Below, in pieces: positions 29,967 through 39,881 of a stretch of 64,000 bases of DNA. Under the pieces are notes generated by a model. The model saw nothing but the letters and a program-made list of their open reading frames with translations. It had not been told where the DNA came from and made no database searches. The translations under genes and the position numbers were made by a program. Position 1 is the stretch's first letter. Each line of letters starts with the position of its first letter. This stretch comes from Myxococcota bacterium (GTDB lineage Bacteria > Myxococcota > XYA12-FULL-58-9 > JALHOP01): the NCBI GenBank assembly GCA_022842935.1, contig JALHOP010000015.1, forward strand, positions 1 to 64,000, in the 5' to 3' direction.

Positions 29967-30962
29967 TCAGCGCGCCATCACGGCGGCGATCGGCTCGACG
30001 ATGACCTTCACGAGCTCGCCCATGAGGCTCGCGAGCTTGGGCGAGCCCGCAAGCTCTGGGGCCCCGATTGCTCGCTGCGCTTCCTTGTCGATTCGCTCGC
30101 AGACGCCGCGCAAAGCGCCGCCAGTCGCGAAACGTTCGATGACCTCGTCGACCATCGCTTGGGTGGTCTGCTCGCGCGGCGTCTTCAAGATACCGACCAA
30201 CCAGTCACGCTCGTTCGGGTAGCGGGTCACGTGGTCGACGACCAAGGCGCTGACCTTACCCTCGCGGACATCGGAGCCACGGCTCTCGCGGCCCTTGTCA
30301 GCAAAGAGGTCGAGCACGTCGTCCTGCATTTGGAAGAGCATGCCAAGCACGCGGAAGGGGCTCACGAGACGAGCTGCCTCGGCGTCGGTCGCACCGCATA
30401 GCACAGCGGCGCCTTCGACGGGCAGCTCGAACAGCGCGCTGGTCTTGCCGATGATCGCTTGGTCGTAGGCAGGCCAGGTCGTCTCCATGCGCTTCGTCAT
30501 CTCGAGCTCGTCGATCTGACCACGGATCACCTGCGAAGCCTGCCGGCATAGGAGGCTCGCGAGGCGCCACTTGACCGCGTCGTTTACCGCCAGCGCGCCG
30601 ATGGCGGCATACGGCAGCTGAAAGAGGAGGTCGCCACCATTGATGGCCTGGGCCGAGCCGAAGGTCACCCAGGTCGTTGGCCGCCCGCGGCGCACGCGGT
30701 CGCCGTCTTGCAGATCGTCGTGGACGAGCGTCGCGTTGTGCAAGAGCTCGCACGCTGCGGCCCACCCACTGGCTTCGCTGGCAGGTTTGCCGAGAGCTTC
30801 GGCTGCAGAGAGTGCAAGACGCGCGCGGAGGCGTTTGCCACCGCTCGCCAGATGGTCGAGGACGATCGTCGCGGCGTGGTCGTGCGCATTGCCGACCGCG
30901 AGGCGTTGCATGAGAGCTTCGACGTCGGCGAGGCCTTGGTCGCCTGCGAGCATGGAGGTCAT
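29967..30962 (-). CDS. Polyprenyl (GGPP or longer) diphosphate synthase
   Basis: A 331-residue trans-isoprenyl diphosphate synthase. It carries GGKRLRARL, the first Asp-rich motif DDLQD (82-86), the second Asp-rich motif DDVLD (214-218) and GKTSALFE. Position -5 before the first motif is Ala (A77), a small residue that usually allows products of C20 or longer. This points to carotenoid or quinone precursors rather than farnesyl diphosphate. ATG 30962 follows AGGAG by eight bases. It diverges from the FHA sigma-54 activator across about 200 bases that hold no other gene. The exact chain length is not decidable here. Confidence 0.93.
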   Translation of the reverse strand: MTSMLAGDQGLADVEALMQRLAVGNAHDHAATIVLDHLASGGKRLRARLALSAAEALGKPASEASGWAAACELLHNATLVHDDLQDGDRVRRGRPTTWVTFGSAQAINGGDLLFQLPYAAIGALAVNDAVKWRLASLLCRQASQVIRGQIDELEMTKRMETTWPAYDQAIIGKTSALFELPVEGAAVLCGATDAEAARLVSPFRVLGMLFQMQDDVLDLFADKGRESRGSDVREGKVSALVVDHVTRYPNERDWLVGILKTPREQTTQAMVDEVIERFATGGALRGVCERIDKEAQRAIGAPELAGSPKLASLMGELVKVIVEPIAAVMAR

Positions 30963-31165
30963 GGCGGGCTCCTAAATCAGGCGGCCTTGGCCAAGACAAG
31001 CGGGACCGCGCGAATGCGTGTCGCAGATTGCGACGCGCGTCACGTTGAAGCGGCGCGATCGAGGTCGCGGAGCCCTTCTGAGGGGGGCGCGCGCGGCACG
31101 CTGTTTGAAAATACCCCTCCGGTAACCACAGCCCTTCGCAACCAGGCGAAGCAGGAGCCCACCCG

Positions 31166-32626
31166 ATGCATCGTGTGACCTGGAGCATGGGTCCGCAGTC
31201 CCTAGCCGTGCTCTACCCCAACGGCGCGCATGTCTTGCCCGAACCCATCGTCGCGGCGACTCGCGCTTACGCGATTGTCCTCGTCGACAACTTCGCCTAC
31301 CTCGCCTTCGACGACGGCCTGCGTGACATTCCGCCCGACCAACCATTCGTCGGCGCTGGTTGGTCGCTCACCTGGATGCGTGAGCCAACGCTACGGCCGA
31401 GTGCCTTGATGGGTGAACGTACGCGCAGCGACGAAGCAATACCGAGCAGCGCGGTAGTGACCATCTTCGACCCAGAAGGACGCGAGCACCAGGTCGACCG
31501 CCGCCCGATTCTCGTGGGTCGGCATCCCGCCTGCGACATCCCGACCGTCGACCGCAGAGTGTCGCTCTTCCACTGTGCGCTATTGAGGTCCGGTCAGGCA
31601 ATTCGTGTCGTCGATCTTGGCAGTCGCAACGGCACATACGTCGACGGCACGCGGGTTGGCGAAGCGACCGTCGCGCGTCACGCCGCGCTGCGCGTCGGCC
31701 GCAAACGCCTCGAGGTACGCGCCGTCCTTCCCGACCGGGGCCCGGCGCCTGCACGCTCCTCCGCCATGCGCCTGGTCGAAAGTCAGGTCGCGCGCATCGC
31801 GCCCAGCAGTGCGACGGTCATGATCGAAGGTGAGAGCGGGGCCGGCAAAGAGCTGGTCGCGCGCCAGCTCCACCAGCTGAGCGGACGCGGCGGCGCATTC
31901 GTGGCCATCAACGCGGCCGTGTTGTCATCGACACTCGCAAGCAGCGAGCTCTTCGGCCACGTGCGCGGCGCATTCACTGGCGCCGAAACCGACCGTCTCG
32001 GTGCTTTCGCGGCGGCCGACGGCGGCACCTTGTTCTTGGACGAGGTGGCCGAGCTTTCACCGAGCGTCCAAGCCGAGCTGCTCCGTGCCGTCGAGCTACG
32101 CCTCATTCGCCGACTTGGCGAAAACGTCGAGCGCCCCGTCGACGTGCGCCTGGTCGTCGCCAGCCATCGCAACTTGGCCGAGATGGTGCGCGCCGATCGC
32201 TTTCGCGAAGACCTCTTTCATCGCTTGAGCGTCATCACGCTGAAGGTGCCGCCCCTGCGCGAGCGACACGAAGACCTGGTCGAGATCACCGAGCGATTCA
32301 TGCGATCGCAGCAGCCGCCGCGCAGCCTCACACCCGCCGCGTGGGAGAAGCTGCGCTTACACGGTTGGCCGGGTAACGTGCGCGAGCTCATCAACACACT
32401 GACACGCGCATGTGTCATGAGCGATGCAAGCGAGCTAACAGCGGCCGACTTGCTGCTTGCCCCGCGCGCCGCGGTCTCGAGCATCGACCACCTCATCACG
32501 GACGCTGTGATGAGCATGTATTCGGCGAGCGGGCAGAACACCGCGCGTACAGCCCGGGAGCTCGGAATCGCGCGACGCACCGTTCACCGCTTGGTGCGCG
32601 CCAGTCAGGCGAGGCGCAAAGCGTGA
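31166..32626 (+). CDS. FHA-containing sigma-54-dependent activator
   Basis: A 486-residue enhancer-binding protein. An N-terminal segment of unknown type (1-85) is followed by an FHA domain at about 95-185 (ILVGRHPACDI, SLFHCALL, GSRNGTYVDG). The AAA+ sigma-54 domain has Walker A GESGAGKE and the sigma-54 contact loop GAFTGA at 268-273, with Walker B GGTLFLDEV. A Fis-type helix-turn-helix closes the protein (NTARTARELGIARRTVHRLV). FHA in place of a receiver implies control by Ser/Thr phosphorylation. ATG 31166 is preceded by AGGAG. I see no clear -24/-12 site beside it, so its targets are elsewhere. Confidence 0.94.
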   Translation: MHRVTWSMGPQSLAVLYPNGAHVLPEPIVAATRAYAIVLVDNFAYLAFDDGLRDIPPDQPFVGAGWSLTWMREPTLRPSALMGERTRSDEAIPSSAVVTIFDPEGREHQVDRRPILVGRHPACDIPTVDRRVSLFHCALLRSGQAIRVVDLGSRNGTYVDGTRVGEATVARHAALRVGRKRLEVRAVLPDRGPAPARSSAMRLVESQVARIAPSSATVMIEGESGAGKELVARQLHQLSGRGGAFVAINAAVLSSTLASSELFGHVRGAFTGAETDRLGAFAAADGGTLFLDEVAELSPSVQAELLRAVELRLIRRLGENVERPVDVRLVVASHRNLAEMVRADRFREDLFHRLSVITLKVPPLRERHEDLVEITERFMRSQQPPRSLTPAAWEKLRLHGWPGNVRELINTLTRACVMSDASELTAADLLLAPRAAVSSIDHLITDAVMSMYSASGQNTARTARELGIARRTVHRLVRASQARRKA

Positions 32627-32631
32627 TCGGC

Positions 32632-33570
32632 TCAGAGAAACGGCCGTGGCTCGAGGTGGACTGGCAACCTCATGTCGCCCACCACCAACTCGGCTGGCCC
32701 GCCTTCGCTCCCGTCACGCTTGACCACGGCGAGTCCCTTGCCGCCGACCAACGAGGTCACGCGACCGAACGGCTTGTTGTCGCGCGTCAGCTTGCGCTCA
32801 CCTTCGGGCAACGCAGCGACACGCGGCGCCGCTTGCTCGTCGACCGCGAAGCCCACCAGGAGGCGTGCCACCTTGTCGTAGCTATCGAGGCGCGAAATGA
32901 CTTCTTGTCCGATATAGCAGCCTTTACGGAAGCTGACAGCAACCGGCCCCAGACGCAGCTCGAGCGGGTTGACCTCGTCCGGGTACTCTGTCGCGGGGCC
33001 CGGAACACCGGCATCGATACGCAGCCGCTCGAAGATGCTCGGGTCGGCGGCGAGCGCACCCACGGCGTGCAATCGCTGAAGGGTTGCCGAGGCTTGCGAG
33101 GCTTCGACGAGCAACTCGAAGCGGGATCCGTACGCGGCAAGCCCTCTCCAGAGCCAGGCGTCCGGCGTCTGGCGGGCCTCTTCGGTCGTGAGCGCCCCGA
33201 CGTCGCCGAAGACGGTGCTCACGACGCTCTCGGCGTCCGGACCATCGACGACAAGGTGTGCTTTAACGGAAGAAACCACCTTGCTCTGGACGTCTTCCAT
33301 GATCGTATAGGTGTCCACCCAGTCCGCGATGCGCTGACCGCGGCCAGGCGATGCAACCAGGAGCAGCACGTCGGGCGCGGCAACGACGCTCACCCAATCG
33401 ATGAGCCGCCCCTGGGACGTCGTGAAAAGTGTCGAGCGCACCTGCCCAGTGGTTGCGAGGGGTGTGAGATCGTTGGTCGACAGGCGATGCAAGAGGTCGA
33501 CGCGGTCTCTACCCGCGACCTGGACGATGTCGTTCGGAAGCTGGCCAGCGAAGGTCTTTCGGGGGGTCAT
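32632..33570 (-). CDS. ygfZ: YgfZ-type folate-binding Fe-S maintenance protein
   Basis: A 312-residue member of the GcvT-like YgfZ family, which uses tetrahydrofolate to maintain certain iron-sulfur enzymes. The diagnostic motif is KGCYIGQEV, and the N-terminal part has DRVDLLHRLSTNDL. ATG 33570 overlaps the stop of the upstream gene as ATGA and has GGAG five bases before it; an ATG at 33591 is less likely. Its operon partner is a membrane-anchored protein of unknown function. It converges on the FHA activator gene with a five-base gap. Confidence 0.92.
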   Translation of the reverse strand: MTPRKTFAGQLPNDIVQVAGRDRVDLLHRLSTNDLTPLATTGQVRSTLFTTSQGRLIDWVSVVAAPDVLLLVASPGRGQRIADWVDTYTIMEDVQSKVVSSVKAHLVVDGPDAESVVSTVFGDVGALTTEEARQTPDAWLWRGLAAYGSRFELLVEASQASATLQRLHAVGALAADPSIFERLRIDAGVPGPATEYPDEVNPLELRLGPVAVSFRKGCYIGQEVISRLDSYDKVARLLVGFAVDEQAAPRVAALPEGERKLTRDNKPFGRVTSLVGGKGLAVVKRDGSEGGPAELVVGDMRLPVHLEPRPFL

Positions 33571-34703
33571 TTGTTTCTCCGCAGCAGCCATAGAGTAATC
33601 ACGGAGGCGGCGACAACCACCCCGAGACCCGCGAGTTGCTCGCGAAGGTCGAAGGGGCGCGCGACAGGGGGCGGCTCGTTCGGGGGCATACCAACGTCGA
33701 CTCGACGCCCCCCATCGAGGGTCGCCGGTGGGTCATCGTCGCCCGGAGACCGATCATCGGCGCTTGGCTCGCGGCTCTTGGCAATCGACGCGCTGCCATC
33801 GAACCCCGACGGTCGCTCTTCGGCGCTCGCGAGCTCCGCTAACCGCCGCGCGTCGTCCAGCGCCGCGTCGACCACGTCGCGGAAGCTCCTGGCGCTCGCC
33901 GGCACCGCGAACGCCAGGGGCGTCTCGAGTCGCGTCCCACGTAGCCTGTCGATGAGCACCACCCGCAGAAGCTCGTCGAAGCCCATGATATCACCTCGAT
34001 CTCGCAGGCCCGTCAGCAGTTGCTCTGCGCGCTCGCCTCCCAGGACCCCCGCGGCGCGCACCGCGAACAACCGCTCGTGGAGCTCGGTTGCAGATGGCCG
34101 CTGCGGTACAGGCGCGCCGAGGCGTGGTGCAAGCTCGGCAAGCCACCGCGGCGCATCGAGGCGAGCTCGCGCAGCGGCACGCTCTTGGGCACTACCAGTG
34201 AGGGAGAAAAAGTCGACTGCCGCGCGCTCATCGGCAGCGGCGCTGCCGCTCAGCAGACGAAGGAGAAGGGGCACGTTTGCATCCGCTAAAGCGTACCCCA
34301 AGATATGGGTTCGGTAGACTTGAGGAATGGACCCGACCAGGGGAACCACGAAGCTCGCGGGTGCACTGGCATGCGCTTTGACGGCAACGCCAACCACCTT
34401 GCGCAGCACCACGACCCCTGCGGGGGGCATCGCGTGTTTCGGGTCGTCTTTCGCAAGGTAAAGCGCACCCGGGTCGGTCACGGCCCCCAGAGCCTCGGCG
34501 CTTGGAGCCAAAAGCCAGCCGACGTCCACTGCCGTAAGGGGAACGTCGAGATGATTCTGGATCGTGACTTCGACAGTGAGGTCGCCCTCGGCAGCGTCGA
34601 GGGCGACCCGCTGCCCCACAAGTGTGACCGCGGCTGCGACGGGTTCGGCTTCGGCGCGCTGCGCGGCGGTGAGCACGACCAAAAGCCAGAGGCACTGCGC
34701 CAT
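33567..34703 (-). CDS. Exported, C-terminally membrane-anchored protein of unknown function
   Basis: A 378-residue protein with a Sec signal peptide (MAQCLWLLVVLTAAQRAEA). A beta-rich domain (about 20-160, like a bacterial surface Ig or DUF4424-type fold) is followed by helical repeats (170-285), a low-complexity Pro/Asp/Ser linker and one C-terminal helix (GLGVVVAASVITLWLLRR). The domains should therefore be periplasmic. The start is taken at ATG 34703 to fit the signal peptide; an ATG at 34763 would bury it. It is translationally coupled to ygfZ by ATGA. I cannot name a function. Confidence 0.72.
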   Translation of the reverse strand: MAQCLWLLVVLTAAQRAEAEPVAAAVTLVGQRVALDAAEGDLTVEVTIQNHLDVPLTAVDVGWLLAPSAEALGAVTDPGALYLAKDDPKHAMPPAGVVVLRKVVGVAVKAHASAPASFVVPLVGSIPQVYRTHILGYALADANVPLLLRLLSGSAAADERAAVDFFSLTGSAQERAAARARLDAPRWLAELAPRLGAPVPQRPSATELHERLFAVRAAGVLGGERAEQLLTGLRDRGDIMGFDELLRVVLIDRLRGTRLETPLAFAVPASARSFRDVVDAALDDARRLAELASAEERPSGFDGSASIAKSREPSADDRSPGDDDPPATLDGGRRVDVGMPPNEPPPVARPFDLREQLAGLGVVVAASVITLWLLRRNK

Positions 34704-34761
34704 GAGCGAACGGTTCTTCACGCGTGATTTGATCGGGGCCGCCGTGCTACGGCGTTCGCCC

Positions 34762-36212
<1,451 letters not shown>

Positions 36213-36216
<4 letters not shown>

Positions 36217-37430
36217 ACGCCGCACTCATCCTAGCGATGGCGTTGTCCGCTACGACGGTCATTGAGAACGTACGCATCGAGAGTGGCTCGGCGCCAATCG
36301 AGTCCGCAACCGTGGTCATCGACCAGGGCCGCATCGTTTCGGTCACACCCGGCAAAAGCGTGGCCATCATGCCCACCCAAGCCCTGCGCGTCGACGGCAC
36401 GGGCAAGGTCCTCACCGCCGGCCTCATCGAGACACGCTCGCAAATCGGCGTCGCCGAGGTGCTGCTCGAGGGTGATACGGTCGACGACGCATTGGGAGAC
36501 CAACCGCTCGCGCCGGGCTTGCGGGTCTGCGACGGCTTCAACCCGTTATCGGTCCGCATTCCCATTACCCGCGCGGCTGGTGTCACGAGCGTCATCGTGA
36601 GTCCGCACGGCGAGATCATCGGCGGCACCGGCTGTTGGGTCGATCTCACCGGAACCTTGGCCACGCGCCCCGATCCGAGTCGCGCGGTCGCGATGTTCGG
36701 CAGCTTGAAGCCCCAGGAGGGCAGCGGCGGAAGTCGCGGCGGTGTCTGGCTCGCCATCCGCCAGGCCATCGATGACGCGCGCCTGCACAAGCGCAGCGTC
36801 AATCGTCCCCTAGAGCGCGAGCTTTCGTTGTCGAGCCAGCATCTCGAGGCGCTCTACCCTGTCATCGAGGGTCGGCTACCGTTGGTGCTCGAGGCCAACC
36901 GCGCGAGCGATATCCTGACCGCTATCGAGTTCGCCAAAGCGGAGAAGATTAGGCTCGTCATCGCAGGGGCAAGTGAGTCATGGCTCGTCGCGCGGCAGCT
37001 CAAAGAGGCGCGCGTGCCAGTGATCATTCAGCCAACCGAGCAGCTCCCCTACGGTTTCGACCTGCTCAACGCCCGCGACGACCTTCCCGCCCTACTCGAG
37101 CAAGCCGGCGTGAGCGTGATCATCACGAGCGGGATCGCCGACGATCAAAACGCCCGGCGCCTGCGCTTTGAAGCAGGCTTCGCGGTCGCCAACGGGATGA
37201 GCCGTGAGGCTGCTATGCGCGCCATCACCACAACGCCAGCCGAGGTCTTCGACCGAGGCGCGAGCTACGGCCATATCGCAGCCGGAAAACGCGCGGACCT
37301 GGTCTTGTGGTCCGGCGACCCATTCGAGCTTTCGACCCAGGTCGAGCGCGTCTGGATCGAAGGTCATTCCGTGCCTCTAGGCGATCGCCAGCGCCAACTC
37401 GCCGAGCGATATTTGCGAGAGCACGACTAA
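36213..37430 (+). CDS. Amidohydrolase-fold protein lacking all metal ligands
   Basis: A 405-residue paralogue of the upstream enzyme, coupled to it by ATGA. It keeps the fold landmarks (VVIDQGRIVSV, GKVLTAGLIETRSQIG, AAGKRADLVLWSGDPFE). The HxH motif is RSQ (75-77), the HVHC position is LVLEANRASD, the FHHA position is VIAGASESW, and the HSDS position is IITSGIADD. Its N-terminus is a hydrophobic stretch that may be an uncleaved signal. Catalysis by the usual mechanism is very unlikely. A structural or regulatory partner of the active enzyme is the natural inference. Confidence 0.85.
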
Positions 37431-37508
37431 ACGCGGCTCTGGTGGGAGTCGCCCTGATTTTTCGGCCGAACCCATCCACGGGCATGTAGCAAAAAACGAA
37501 GCACTGCT

Positions 37509-37514
37509 TATAAT
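37509..37514 (+). promoter_or_regulatory. -10 element of a possibly leaderless cbpA-like gene
   Basis: A perfect TATAAT ends eight bases before the ATG at 37522, so transcription from it would begin at or next to the start codon. No ribosome site precedes that ATG. A -35 element is not convincing. Confidence 0.35.
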
Positions 37515-37521
37515 TGACGTA

Positions 37522-38460
37522 ATGGCCGACGCCAAAGATCCATACTCCGTCCTCGGCGTCTCGCGCACCGCGAGTGAAGACGAGATCCGCAAGGCGTACC
37601 GTAAGCTCGCGCGCAAGTTCCACCCGGACGTCAACGCGGGGAACAAGCAAGCCGAGGAACGCTTCAAGGAAGTATCGGCAGCCAACGACATTCTCTCCGA
37701 TCCGGAAAAGCGCAAACTTTACGACGAGTTCGGCGATGCAGCTCTACGCAGCGGCTTCGACGCCGAGCAGGCGCGTCACTACCAGCGCTGGGCCGGAGGG
37801 ATGGGCGGCGCCAGTGGCCAGCGCCCATCGCCATTCGGAGGTGCAGCCTCAGGCGGGGGTGTCGAATTCGAGTTCGGCGATATCTTCGGGGATCTCTTCG
37901 AGCGCGGACAACGGCGCAGCCGCGGCCCTCAGAAAGGTCGTGACGTCGTCGCCACCGTCGACATCGACCTCATGCAGGCGATTCGCGGCACGGAAGTGCA
38001 GCTGCGCATCCCGGGTCGCGCCGAGCCAGTCACCGTCCGCATTCCTCCCGGTGCTGATGACGGCTCGAAGCTCAAGGTCGCAGGTCAGGGCAGCCCAGGC
38101 CCCGCGGGTGCTGGCGATCTGCTCATCGAAACGCGCGTCCGTCCGCATCCGTACTTCCAGCGCCACGGGCTCGACCTGCACCTCAAGCTGCCGGTGAGCA
38201 TCGACGAGGCGTACAACGGTGCCTCTATCGACGTGCCCACGCCCGACGGTCATGTCAGCCTGCGCGTGCCACCGCAAAGCCAGCAAAGCGATAAGTTACG
38301 CCTGCGCGGCAAGGGGATTCAGCGCGGCAGCGATCGCGGTGATCTCTATGTCGAGCTCGACGTGCGCCTACCCGACAAGGCAAACGACGCTCTCGCCGAA
38401 GCCCTTAAGTCCGCTAAAGCATCCTATTCCACTCCCCTCCGCGACGGTATCCGGCTGTAG
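37522..38460 (+). CDS. cbpA: DnaJ-like co-chaperone, CbpA type
   Basis: A 312-residue J-domain protein. The N-terminal J domain carries the HPD tripeptide (KFHPDVNAG) that stimulates Hsp70 ATPase. A Gly-rich linker (85-115) and two C-terminal substrate-binding beta domains follow (RAEPVTVRIPPGADDGSKLK, LHLKLPVSIDEAYNGASIDV). The Cys-rich zinc finger of true DnaJ is absent, as in CbpA. The gene lacks a ribosome site and has TATAAT almost touching the start, so it may be translated from a leaderless message. Confidence 0.93.
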   Translation: MADAKDPYSVLGVSRTASEDEIRKAYRKLARKFHPDVNAGNKQAEERFKEVSAANDILSDPEKRKLYDEFGDAALRSGFDAEQARHYQRWAGGMGGASGQRPSPFGGAASGGGVEFEFGDIFGDLFERGQRRSRGPQKGRDVVATVDIDLMQAIRGTEVQLRIPGRAEPVTVRIPPGADDGSKLKVAGQGSPGPAGAGDLLIETRVRPHPYFQRHGLDLHLKLPVSIDEAYNGASIDVPTPDGHVSLRVPPQSQQSDKLRLRGKGIQRGSDRGDLYVELDVRLPDKANDALAEALKSAKASYSTPLRDGIRL

Positions 38461-38573
38461 CGACGCATTGCGGCGTCCCTGTCAGCTCGTCACAGGCCGG
38501 CATGAGAACACTGGATGTTCGAGCGCCGAACATTTGGCTAGGTCTGCGGTTTGCGGCACGCGACGGGAGCGGC

Positions 38574-38948
38574 ATGGGTAACTTCGGCCACAGCGACGAC
38601 TTCCCCCCCGCGCCCCGCTCGCTCGAGGACGCGCTCATGAAGGGTGCGCTCGATGCGATGGTCGCTGGTGACTTCAAGCGTGGCCGCCAACTGTTCGCGC
38701 ACCTGCGCGGCTTGGGTGTTCGTAGCCAAGGTGTGCTCCTGGGGCTCGCGGTGTGCGCCGATCAAAGCGGTGATGACGTCACTGCGAAGAGCACACTCGA
38801 CGAGGCAGCGACCCTCGCGGCATCAGGTGACCCGCTATGCAGGGAGATCCACGACGCGGTACGCCCCTGGTTGCCGGGAGGTCAGCGCTCGCATGTCAGC
38901 GCCTCGGAGCTGTCCGCGGTGGCGTGTCGCTTCATCGCGACCCTCTAA
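38574..38948 (+). CDS. Small TPR-like hypothetical protein
   Basis: A 124-residue protein starting at ATG 38574, with GGGAG just upstream; an ATG at 38502 lacks one. Residues 18-95 form helix pairs with TPR-like spacing (ALMKGALDAMVAGDFKRGRQ, VLLGLAVCADQSGDDVTAKS). There is no signal peptide or membrane helix. It follows the co-chaperone gene by 113 bases and precedes a PilZ gene in the opposite direction. No specific function can be assigned. Confidence 0.65.
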   Translation: MGNFGHSDDFPPAPRSLEDALMKGALDAMVAGDFKRGRQLFAHLRGLGVRSQGVLLGLAVCADQSGDDVTAKSTLDEAATLAASGDPLCREIHDAVRPWLPGGQRSHVSASELSAVACRFIATL

Positions 38949-39004
38949 CCCCGCCGCTCCCGCCGCTCGGTTGTGTCGATCCGACGCAGAGAGCGGCGGG
39001 CACG

Positions 39005-39787
39005 TTAGATGTAAGCGACGTTGGCCTGCTTCTCTGCGCGGCGGTTGAGCAGATGCCCGATGGTGTCGACGATACGCGCTAGCGGCACCGGCTTGACGAA
39101 CGTAGCGTCAGCGACGAGGCTTGCGTGGCGCAGCAGATCGGAGTCGTCACCGCTCGCGAGGGCGACCACGACACCCTTCCCCGCGACGCCATCGCTACGA
39201 ACGAACGACAGGGCCTCTTTGCTGTCCCGATACTTCGGATGCAGGCCAAGGATGATCATGTCCGCTGGCGCTGCTTCGAGTTGCTCACGCGTTTCGTTCC
39301 AACCGCGCGTCATCGTGAGTTCGAGGTGCGCGCCGGTCACTGGGTGCAGGTCGTCCAGCGCGATGCGATGGGTAAGCGCCGCTAGCGGGTCAGTCTCCAT
39401 GATGATGATGCGATAGGGGCGAACCATCCGTGATTGCGGACGTACCGCTAGACCCGCAAGATGCGCCAGGCGCTCACGATCGAGGCTCGACCAGACGCGC
39501 ACGCCAACTCCGCCTGCAACGGACAGGGTCTTCTGCGCCCAGACCACGTCACCCAAGACCTCGAGAGGGTCGAGAAGCCCGGGGAACGACAACGACATGC
39601 GAACGATCTGCCCACGCACGAGCGCGCGTGCTCCACGCAGTGAGACACCGCCGGCAGATACATCAGCCGTCCACGCAGAGGCGAGCGCGCGGTCGTCTCC
39701 ACCCTCGCGGACGTCGACGCGCAACATCAGCGTTCGTCGCGGATCGCGCCTTAGCTCGCGCGGCGCTTGCCGGTCGTCGTTCATCAT
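39005..39787 (-). CDS. PilZ domain fused to a receiver-like domain without phospho-acceptor
   Basis: A 260-residue protein. Residues about 8-115 form a PilZ domain with RxxxR (R13-R17 in RRDPRR) and DVSAGG, both parts of the c-di-GMP site. Residues about 130-255 follow a response-regulator receiver fold (RIIIMETDPLAAL, VVVALASG, ATFVKPVPLARIVDTI). The strand that should end in the phospho-Asp reads ADMIILGLHP, with Gly in its place. ATG 39787 (MMNDDRQ) is chosen because upstream sequence in the frame lacks homology. It likely senses c-di-GMP and signals through protein contacts rather than phosphorylation. Confidence 0.85.
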   Translation of the reverse strand: MMNDDRQAPRELRRDPRRTLMLRVDVREGGDDRALASAWTADVSAGGVSLRGARALVRGQIVRMSLSFPGLLDPLEVLGDVVWAQKTLSVAGGVGVRVWSSLDRERLAHLAGLAVRPQSRMVRPYRIIIMETDPLAALTHRIALDDLHPVTGAHLELTMTRGWNETREQLEAAPADMIILGLHPKYRDSKEALSFVRSDGVAGKGVVVALASGDDSDLLRHASLVADATFVKPVPLARIVDTIGHLLNRRAEKQANVAYI

Positions 39788-39881
39788 GAGGGAGCCGAGG
39801 TCATCGCGACAACCTAGGTCCTGGAGTGGCAATCGGCAAATAGCTTGGCGTCGCGGCCTGGTGTGACCTGGTGACACCCGC

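Noticed and set aside
31094-31109. Sigma-54-like CGGCACGCTGTTTGAA upstream of the FHA activator
   Set aside because: The -24 half is good but the -12 position has GA instead of the invariant GC.
32410-34317. Plus-strand open frame of 635 codons
   Set aside because: Overlaps the end of the FHA activator and runs antisense to ygfZ and the anchored protein; no start signal or motifs.
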